A stretch of DNA of 18,142 bases from JBMZCV01 sp049613665 (GTDB taxonomy: Bacteria; Bacteroidota; Bacteroidia; Chitinophagales; UBA2359), in the NCBI GenBank assembly GCA_049613665.1, contig JBMZCV010000108.1, positions 1 through 18,142 of the forward strand. Reading direction: 5' to 3'. The notes under the pieces are model-generated. The model saw only the letters and a list, made by a program, of their open reading frames with translations. It did not search any database and was not told the origin of the DNA. Numbering within the stretch: the stretch's first letter is position 1; each line of letters starts with the position of its first letter. Below, piece after piece: positions 7,387 through 14,490 of the stretch. A program made the translations under genes and the position numbers.

Positions 7387-8292
7387 CTAAAAAATAGAAA
7401 AATCAAAACCCAAACTCAATTCATGCGAGCCATTACTAGCTTTATTTAAGCCAGAAGTTGTGATGTCGTAAGAGTAGCCAAAATTGAAGCCATTGTCCAA
7501 TTTGATACCCACCATGATATTTACGGCATCAGCAGTACGCAATGATGCTCCTAACCAATACTGATTGTCGTCCATGGTGTAAATTCCTCTAGCAAAAATT
7601 TCGGCTTGCGGACTTGCACCTTTCGCCATTTTTAATAAAAGTCCAGGTTCTAAGGCAAATTCCTCGCTGAAATCGTACTTATAACCACCTGTCAGATAAA
7701 TGTGCTGGTTGTTTTGTACGCTTTCGCCATCTTCAACGAAAGAAAATTTGCTGGCAAAAAGCTGATTGACAGAAACACCTGCCCAATAGTTTTTATTGCT
7801 CAAATAAGCTCCTAAATGAGCATCTGCACCAATTTTGCTTTGCTTGCCTGTGCCAACTTGTGGGTCGTTATCATCTCGCAACACGAGTTCATCAAATTTG
7901 ATACGATATTGCATAAAATTTCCTGCTATTCCAAAACCTAAATGCGTTTCGCCCAAATTGTCGAGCGGCAATTGATAGGCATAAGATAGCTGCAAGCCAG
8001 AGCGACCTGTTGGGCCTGTGGCATCGCTATAAAGTATAGCACCTAATCCTACCGATTTGCTGTCTGGCAAGATGCTACCATGCACGCTGACCAAAAAAGT
8101 AGTTGGCGAGCCTTCTAAGCCAGCCCATTGTTTACGAAATTGCATTTTGCTAACAAACATATCGCTACTTCCTGCAACGGCAGGATTATAAGCGTAATTG
8201 TTAGACATATATTGTGTGAGTTGATGTATTTGTTGAGCTTTCGTTTGGTAGCCAACGAATAATAAACATAAGAGTATTGCTATTTTTTTCAT
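7387..8292 (-). CDS. PorP/SprF family type IX secretion system membrane protein
   Basis: This 301-residue protein is a predicted outer-membrane beta-barrel-like member of the PorP/SprF family. A signal peptide (about 1-20, ending TKAQ) is followed by the family-typical start QYMSNNYAYNPAVAGS (27-42) and FRKQW (52-56). Alternating hydrophobic beta-strand segments follow, ending with the terminal aromatic expected of an outer-membrane barrel (LSLGFDFSIF). The length is usual for the family. In characterised gliding Bacteroidota, SprF-type proteins are needed for secretion of particular type B sorting-domain cargoes and are often encoded next to them. Here the type B C25 protein lies immediately upstream on the same strand, 436 bp away, so it is the likely partner (inference). 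A terminator follows, and a dispersed repeat (8356-8511) begins 63 bp upstream of the start codon. Confidence 0.93.
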   Translation of the reverse strand: MKKIAILLCLLFVGYQTKAQQIHQLTQYMSNNYAYNPAVAGSSDMFVSKMQFRKQWAGLEGSPTTFLVSVHGSILPDSKSVGLGAILYSDATGPTGRSGLQLSYAYQLPLDNLGETHLGFGIAGNFMQYRIKFDELVLRDDNDPQVGTGKQSKIGADAHLGAYLSNKNYWAGVSVNQLFASKFSFVEDGESVQNNQHIYLTGGYKYDFSEEFALEPGLLLKMAKGASPQAEIFARGIYTMDDNQYWLGASLRTADAVNIMVGIKLDNGFNFGYSYDITTSGLNKASNGSHELSLGFDFSIF

Positions 8293-8355
8293 TTTATTTT
8301 TTTATTTTTTTGGTTTTCGCAATAGAAAAAAGATATTAAGTACCAAACATTAATT

Positions 8356-8511
8356 CAAAGGCTTAAACATACTATTTTCTTTAGGCTAAGGTGGCCAATA
8401 CTTGCCAATTTCATAGCCTTTTGAACTGAAAAATAGTATGTTTTCCTTGCGAAAAGACGTTTTTTATTCAACTGAAAATTGTTATAAAAACTGTCCGAAT
8501 CATTGAATTAA
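8356..8511. repeat. Dispersed intergenic repeat, copy B (uninterrupted)
   Basis: This is the 156-bp continuous counterpart of 6833-6946 plus 7122-7167. The inner inverted repeat is kept: AAACATACTATTTT near 8364-8377, and AAAATAGTATGTTT at about 8430-8443. The junction at about 8465 (TATTCAACTG) is the unoccupied equivalent of the MITE insertion site. Confidence 0.75.
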
Positions 8512-8615
8512 GTGCCAAGCACTATTTAATAAACGGCCGATTTGAGCTAACGTATTGATATTTAGTGTGTTAGTTTTCACAATTTGTTGAATAAATCTGT
8601 CCGACTACTTAATAT
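8507..8615. repeat. Dispersed repeat block, direct copy of the one at 3968-4075 (inverted there)
   Basis: It starts with the motif TTAAGTGCCAAGCACT (8508-8523), whose reverse complement is also present at 6775-6790. It continues through ACTATTTAATA, CTAACGTATTGA and CGACTACTTAA blocks that recur in the same order, inverted, upstream of the DUF1800 gene. The middle of the block is strongly diverged, so the limits are approximate. Confidence 0.55.
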
Positions 8616-8728
8616 AACCTGTTTAATTTGCTAACGCCTTAAAAATCAAGATGTTAGTTTACGCATAAAAGCATTTTTTTAATATTTCGCTAAAAAATAT
8701 CTTCTTCCTTTGCCTCCTCAATAAATGA

Positions 8729-11700
8729 TTATTCTAAAATGGTAATATTTCCAGATAAAACTTCGCTGTTACCTTCAATTCTGATAATGTAATAATAAGT
8801 AGCATGTCCAAGTGCGTCGCCGTTGTTGTTTGTTCCATTCCAAGCATCTGCATTGCTATATGCAGCATTGTCATATACTTTTTGTCCCCAACGGTTGTAA
8901 ATTTCTACTGAAATTACTTGTGAGTCAGCAAGTGGTATTTGCCAAGTATCGTTGAAACCATCTACTTTGAAAGGCGTAATAGCATTTGGCAATTCGCAGC
9001 TTTCTTTAATGTTGATTAGAATAGAATCCAATTTGGTGCAGCCAGCTTCATCGGTTGCTAAATAAAAGAAAGTTGATGTTTCGTTTACGGTTACTTCATT
9101 GCTTTCAAGTGTAAGGCCAGATTCATCTAACCATAAAAAGCTAGAAGCAGTTGTTTCGCCTTCCAAAATGACGATTTCGCCAGGGCAAAGCTCCGCCGCT
9201 TCTGTCAAAATTTCGGCATCAGGCCCTGCACTTACTATGACAGCAGTTGCTAAAGAGGCTTCATCTGTACTAGCATCACAAGGATTAATAGCCGTTAATT
9301 GTACGGAATAAGTACCTTCCGCATCAAAACTTACTAAAGGCTCTTCACCTTCAAAAGTGCGTACTTCATCTGTTTGGTCATTCGTAACCGTCCAAACAAA
9401 GCTATTTGCATTTGTACTATTGTTTACTAAATTTACTTCGCCACTACCGCAAATTTCGGTATCGCCATGTATCAAAAATGCTGCTTCTGTTACGGCTGCT
9501 TCTGCTGCAAAAATCTCAATCGTTTGCATTACTTCACAACCATTTTCTGTTACTGTTACTGTATAAACATCAGGAGCAGTAACCACAATTTCGCCGCTTC
9601 CTGTGTCGCCTGTCGACCAAACATAATCGTCATAAGTGCCTGCAACGGTTAGAGTAGATTCTTCATCAATACAAATATTGGCTACTGTCGCATTGATTTC
9701 TGGCGATTCTATTGAGGTTAAAGTTAATAAAACTTCTTGGCTCACATCGCAACCAGCTTCATTGGTGACGGTTACTCCATAAAAACCAACATCTGCCAAA
9801 TCGAAAGTAGCAGTTTGTTCATTAGTTCCATCAAACCATTCATAGGTTGTATAGCCAGCACCTGCATCTAATGTAATGCTCGTGCCTGCACAAAATTCTG
9901 TTTCATCTGCACCATTGATGCTCAAAGATGGCGTTTCGATAGCTCCTTCTGCTACTTCAATGCTATTTGACCAAGCACAACCGTTAATGTCCGTTACAGT
10001 TACGCTATATATGCCTGTTGCAAAAACCGTTAAGCTAGGGTCTAGCGAAAGCCCTCCCCAATTATAACTTTGAAAGTTTCCTTCTACTGCAAGTGTTAAG
10101 CTTTGACCATTACACAAAACAGGTTCTCCTTCTGTATTAATGATAACTTCTTGTTCTTCAGCAATTGCTACATTGAAAACGTCTATATTTTGGCAGCCAG
10201 CAGCATTTGTTACTGTTACGCTATAAGTTCCTGCTTCTGAAATACTTATAGTTGAAGTTGTTTCATTGTTTGACCATAAAATATCATCGAAAATGCTACT
10301 TACTGTTAAATCTGCACTTGAACCTTCGCAAAGCGTTTCTACGCCAGTAATCGTTGGTTGTGGCGTTTCGTTTATCGTAATTTGTGCTGCCGTAGAATAT
10401 GCACAATCTCCTATGTTTAAATCATAAGTTAAAGTGTAAGTATCAGCAGGCAATGTAGCAGGATTGAGTTCTGTAACAGGTATATTATCTAATGTAAAAG
10501 AACCATTGGCAGGTGTTCCAGATAAAGTAAAACTAGCGTCATCTGAACAATAATTGTTTTGCAAATTATTTATATTTAAATCTACTGCTGCACAGTTTTG
10601 AGCCGTACAAGCTTGAGGAACAGACTCTGGGCTATTGCCACAAGCACCATTTCCTACTGCAACTACTTCAATAATTACGGTTTCGCCTTCTGTGGCGGTT
10701 TGCGAATAAGTTGTTGTGCCAGCAGGCAATTGAGCCACTAAATTATTTTCGACAAAAACATTATATCCTGTTGCATTTGCTACTGTATTCCAGCCAAAAG
10801 AAACATTATCTAAAGTTGCATCGCCACAAGTAATGTTAGGTGCGATAAGAGGCACATCTACATTGATATTGATGTTAAACATTTCGCTTTCGCAACTATT
10901 ATTTTCAGCTATCAAAGTCACATTTTTTGCACCTCCACTATTCCAAGAAACAGAAGTTTGTCCATCTGTTTGTCCAAGAACAGTAGCTCCTGCCAAATCC
11001 CAAGTATAGTTTATGTTTGCATCAAAATTATTAATATTCAGCAATACAATTTCGCTAGAGCAAATACTCGTTGCCGAAGTATTGAAAGCTGCACTAGGCA
11101 CAGGAGTTACATTCACATTTAAACTTGTAAACAATTGACAGCCTGTATCAAAGTCCGTATAAGCGTAAGAAATGATGTTGTTTCCGCTATTTGCAGTAGC
11201 AGGGTCAAAAGTATTTCCTAAAACGCCACTACCACTAAAAGTACCATTTACAGGCGTAGCCGTTAGCAAAACGCTTGCATCATCGGCACAATAAACAACA
11301 TTGCTCAAAGTGATTTCTGGCTCTTCCAAACCACTACAAATATCTTGTTGTAGATTGATAAAAACACTTGCTTCATTATTGTCTTCACAGTCTTCCGTAA
11401 TTGCATCATTTGAATCGACGCTTACGACTAACTCGACAGGCTGTGGCAAACTTCCCAAGCCATCTAACGAAACATTTACATTATAAACACTTGAATTAAC
11501 AGCAGAGGTTAAGGTTTCGCTCGTTAAGTTCTGTACATTTCCAGCCGCATCAACATAGCCTACACTAATTTGAAAAGGAGTCGATACGCCTTTTCCAATA
11601 TTGTTTACTGTAATGAGTACATCAACTTCATTTAAATCGCTAGGAATAGTAATTGGCGAAACGCCCGAGCTTGGTAGTTGTGTAGCATCATTTGGATTGA

Positions 11701-14146
11701 GAAGAGCGATATTTTGCGTTTGAGCATTATACTCAATCAAATATTCAGGATTTTGATAAGAGCCAGCTAAAATAACAGCAGGGTCTCCCTGAAAAGTAAA
11801 CTCTTCACTTGTGATTTTAATACCTTTGTAATCTGTATCATCTGGGTCGCCTACATATATATTGTTTAACGTTTCGAGCATACAATAACCCAAAGGTTGT
11901 CCATAGCTTTCACTAGAAAATTGTGTGTATAAATCTTCGCAAAAAACATCTAAATATTGAGGGAAACCAAATGAAACAGTCGCTAAAAAACCAATAGCAC
12001 CAGCATCATCAGCCAACACAAAACGCTCCGACATAGAAGCTGTTGATTGATTAAACTCATGAATATCGCCTACAAAACAAGAGCCTGCAAACATAAAAGG
12101 GAAAGCATCTTTTTCGCCATTGGTATAATCTTGCGGCTCATCAATGTCAAAATTCCAAGCATCTAAACCTGTTGAGTGTCCGATAAGTGTAATCATAGCC
12201 GCTCCATCATTCATATAAGCCTCAAAATCTGGCTGAGGTTGTATATTGAAAGAAGCTTGCTGAAAAGTTTTGGCGACTGTGCCAGCATAAGCCACATCTT
12301 CTACAATTTCTTCGTAATCAGCCAAATAATCTAAATAATCATTCAATTGACTAGCATTGTGTCCACCGCCGATATGCAAAAAGTTTTTTGTCCATGCTCT
12401 ATCTTCTAGCGTACACGCATTTTCAGCTTCATAAGATACTACCTTTTCATAATATGCTCTCACATCATTTGGCGTTTTGGCACTCACACGCCCAACCGCA
12501 ATTTGAGGAATATAAGTACTAGCATCTCTTACTGCCAACATATTATCTGAAGGATGATGTCCCCAAGTAGGAATGAAACAAGCATCATAAGCCGTTGGAG
12601 AATTAGCAATATCATAACTAACCGATTTGCCAAATAGAAACAAATAAGCAGGGCTATTTATCCAATTGTCAATAGCATAATTCACAAAGTTGCGAATCGC
12701 CATAGGATGTTTTGGCACACCAATAGAAAATTGGTCGTACAATTCTTCCACATTTACGACTACTGTATTGTAATTTCCACCTACGGCAGAAGCACGATAA
12801 TCGGCATATGCTTGAGCATAATCAGTATTGCCTGTTCGCAAACTTGGGTGCGTCAGTAGTATATAATTACCTTGATTGGCCAATTCTGCAAAATTTGTAA
12901 AATTAATGTTTTGCATAGCTATTATATTGATAACAGCACATTGATTTGCTGAACAAGTCAAACAGTCTGGAATACAAGGAAAGCTACAACCCAAATCACA
13001 AACAACTTCTGTATTGGCAATATAAATTTCACGCTTTAAACTTGTGTTTGTGCCAGCAGGCAAAACGACTCTATAAATGCCATCTTGAAATACAGGAAAC
13101 AAACGCAATTTATTAGTCATATCATACAAAACAGGAGCATTGCCGCCATCAAAATTCGCAATTTCCAAATATTTTTCTTCATTGCTTTCTAAAGTAAAAA
13201 ACAATTTATTTTCGTCATCAAAATTAAATTGACGAGGATAAGTCAAACTCGTATAAGCTACCGCATTGATGTCGGTAGAAGCTTGGTCGCCTACTGAAGT
13301 ATAAACTACTTCGGTAGTAGTGCCTACATTCGACAAAAAAACATCGGTTTCTAACAACTTAGAATCATAAGCTGCATAGCCTGAATTAATATTGATATAA
13401 GGAATACCTCCAATGCTTACTCTAAAATGGTGGTCATCAATAACTGAAAAGTCATCTGAACGGCCAACCACTTTTGTTTCAAAACGAGCTGTTGGAGCTC
13501 CTATGCCACTATATTTTGCTGGCGTATTCAAATTATATGTTTGAGAAGAGCCGCCCAAAATAGGAAGTCCTACAAAGCCCTCTCCTTCTTCAAAATCTGG
13601 AAAATTATTGTTTGCTCCACCCAAACGAAATGGACGACCTGCACAATGCAAAAAGTTATGCAGGTTCAAAGTCGTGTGCATAAAATAACTTTCTTTTGTA
13701 GGTGGTGAGCTGAGGTCATTTACGGTTTGCACAAAACGCTCACCTGTGCTAGTAGCGTCCCATGTCAAATAGTAAGTCAAGCTATCCGAAAACAAACTTT
13801 CATGCGTATGCAACTGAAAGCTAGGGTCTTCAAAAAGCTGTGTATCATAGTGTCCATCATTGGCCTCACCATAAAATTCGATATAATCAGCATTAGATAA
13901 AGCTCCATCGTTGGTTACATAAATAGGCTGTTCTTCGCCTTTATAAAACAGTTGGAAACCAGCACCTGTTGCGTTGCTCAAACCAACCGACTGCAAGGTG
14001 CTATAAGGTATTTGATAAACGCCATTTTTGGCCACCTTAAACTTGTAGTAAGTGTTAGAATAATCTATCCATTCGTTGCCATAATCTTGAGCATACAAAC
14101 TCGTTATGCTAAAACAACAAAGTAATATCAGTATGATTTTTTTCAT
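8729..14146 (-). CDS. C25 gingipain/PorU2-like cysteine peptidase with multi-Ig stalk and T9SS type B sorting domain
   Basis: This 1805-residue secreted protein has a signal peptide (about 1-20) and an N-terminal beta-rich region (to about 410). The C25 peptidase domain (about 425-800) has candidate catalytic His657 in IGHSTG and Cys690 in AGSCFVG, plus family-like segments FLFGKS (503-508) and IAVGRVSAKT (549-558). A CARDB-like domain covers about 825-935. Some eight or nine Ig/PKD-like modules follow (about 940-1715), most with the pattern C...SLTV...WSxGxT...YSVTVTxxxGC. The C-terminus (about 1716-1805) is a CHU_C-type gliding-motility sorting domain: NAITPFKVDGFNDTWQI, IYNRWGQKVYDN, AWNG, YYYIIRI and NITILE. 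PorU is the T9SS sortase; PorU2-like homologues are presumed sortase-like, but this one could equally be an ordinary surface peptidase. An unusual cluster of six cysteines sits at 383-403, before the catalytic domain. The next gene downstream encodes PorP/SprF. Confidence 0.9.
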   Translation of the reverse strand: MKKIILILLCCFSITSLYAQDYGNEWIDYSNTYYKFKVAKNGVYQIPYSTLQSVGLSNATGAGFQLFYKGEEQPIYVTNDGALSNADYIEFYGEANDGHYDTQLFEDPSFQLHTHESLFSDSLTYYLTWDATSTGERFVQTVNDLSSPPTKESYFMHTTLNLHNFLHCAGRPFRLGGANNNFPDFEEGEGFVGLPILGGSSQTYNLNTPAKYSGIGAPTARFETKVVGRSDDFSVIDDHHFRVSIGGIPYININSGYAAYDSKLLETDVFLSNVGTTTEVVYTSVGDQASTDINAVAYTSLTYPRQFNFDDENKLFFTLESNEEKYLEIANFDGGNAPVLYDMTNKLRLFPVFQDGIYRVVLPAGTNTSLKREIYIANTEVVCDLGCSFPCIPDCLTCSANQCAVINIIAMQNINFTNFAELANQGNYILLTHPSLRTGNTDYAQAYADYRASAVGGNYNTVVVNVEELYDQFSIGVPKHPMAIRNFVNYAIDNWINSPAYLFLFGKSVSYDIANSPTAYDACFIPTWGHHPSDNMLAVRDASTYIPQIAVGRVSAKTPNDVRAYYEKVVSYEAENACTLEDRAWTKNFLHIGGGHNASQLNDYLDYLADYEEIVEDVAYAGTVAKTFQQASFNIQPQPDFEAYMNDGAAMITLIGHSTGLDAWNFDIDEPQDYTNGEKDAFPFMFAGSCFVGDIHEFNQSTASMSERFVLADDAGAIGFLATVSFGFPQYLDVFCEDLYTQFSSESYGQPLGYCMLETLNNIYVGDPDDTDYKGIKITSEEFTFQGDPAVILAGSYQNPEYLIEYNAQTQNIALLNPNDATQLPSSGVSPITIPSDLNEVDVLITVNNIGKGVSTPFQISVGYVDAAGNVQNLTSETLTSAVNSSVYNVNVSLDGLGSLPQPVELVVSVDSNDAITEDCEDNNEASVFINLQQDICSGLEEPEITLSNVVYCADDASVLLTATPVNGTFSGSGVLGNTFDPATANSGNNIISYAYTDFDTGCQLFTSLNVNVTPVPSAAFNTSATSICSSEIVLLNINNFDANINYTWDLAGATVLGQTDGQTSVSWNSGGAKNVTLIAENNSCESEMFNININVDVPLIAPNITCGDATLDNVSFGWNTVANATGYNVFVENNLVAQLPAGTTTYSQTATEGETVIIEVVAVGNGACGNSPESVPQACTAQNCAAVDLNINNLQNNYCSDDASFTLSGTPANGSFTLDNIPVTELNPATLPADTYTLTYDLNIGDCAYSTAAQITINETPQPTITGVETLCEGSSADLTVSSIFDDILWSNNETTSTISISEAGTYSVTVTNAAGCQNIDVFNVAIAEEQEVIINTEGEPVLCNGQSLTLAVEGNFQSYNWGGLSLDPSLTVFATGIYSVTVTDINGCAWSNSIEVAEGAIETPSLSINGADETEFCAGTSITLDAGAGYTTYEWFDGTNEQTATFDLADVGFYGVTVTNEAGCDVSQEVLLTLTSIESPEINATVANICIDEESTLTVAGTYDDYVWSTGDTGSGEIVVTAPDVYTVTVTENGCEVMQTIEIFAAEAAVTEAAFLIHGDTEICGSGEVNLVNNSTNANSFVWTVTNDQTDEVRTFEGEEPLVSFDAEGTYSVQLTAINPCDASTDEASLATAVIVSAGPDAEILTEAAELCPGEIVILEGETTASSFLWLDESGLTLESNEVTVNETSTFFYLATDEAGCTKLDSILINIKESCELPNAITPFKVDGFNDTWQIPLADSQVISVEIYNRWGQKVYDNAAYSNADAWNGTNNNGDALGHATYYYIIRIEGNSEVLSGNITILE

Positions 14147-14490
14147 TGTAAAAAAATGTTTATGATAATAGTATTAATTTTTTTTAAACTTAATAAATTT
14201 ACAAACAACCTTAAAATCTTCTTTTTAATTAGAGTGTTTTACAGAAAATTTGGTTGTTTTTCAAAATGCTTTTTTAAAACTTATATGCTATTATTTCCGT
14301 TTTAAATAAGTATAAAGACTGTCAAAACACTATTTCTGTCAGTCTTCTAATTTTAAACTCATAAAAAACTGACAATGTTGCACATTTATTGACATTTAGA
14401 ATACAAAGGTACACTAATTGATAAGTATTTTAAGGCAATTTGAAAAGAAATTTTGTCAGCCAAAACATATATCCATATATTTAAATAAAA
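14147..14490. other. Divergent promoter region between the C25 gene and clpB
   Basis: This 344-bp AT-rich region must contain both divergent promoters. No confident TAnnTTTG box or CIRCE-type heat-shock operator was recognised. It contains an imperfectly explained inverted repeat (14315-14346) and an ATATAT-CC-ATATAT mini-palindrome just before the clpB start (14467-14480). None of the dispersed repeats of the other spacers occurs here. Confidence 0.55.
14315..14346. repeat. Inverted repeat between divergent genes, possible operator
   Basis: AAGACTG (14315-14321) and CAGTCTT (14340-14346) form 7-bp arms with an 18-nt spacer. Related TGTCA/TGACA words occur around them (14320-14324, 14337-14341, 14369-14373). 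The position suits a dyad operator, but no protein can be assigned. Confidence 0.3.

Larger units (their letters stand above)
8293..8728. other. Repeat-filled spacer between the C25 and PorP/SprF genes
   Basis: This 436-bp spacer has no gene. It holds repeat copy B (8356-8511), the block repeated inversely at 3968-4075 (8507-8615), and a near-tandem pair of CTAACG...TGTTAGTTT segments (about 8540-8577 and 8625-8650). No T-run hairpin that could terminate the C25 transcript was found. The PorP/SprF gene could therefore be reached by read-through, or have its own promoter here. Confidence 0.6.

Noticed and set aside
38..8523. CRISPR array suggested by recurrent short palindromic repeats
   Set aside because: The copies are few, widely and irregularly spaced, of different families, and have no uniform spacers or cas genes.
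8690..8728. Hairpin ATATTT/AAATAT as terminator of the C25 gene
   Set aside because: The stem is short and AT-only. On the minus strand the following run is A rather than T.
14400..14490. Sigma-70-like or TAnnTTTG promoter for clpB
   Set aside because: Partial matches (for example TTGACA at about 14389) do not have an acceptable second box at the right spacing, so no promoter is called.
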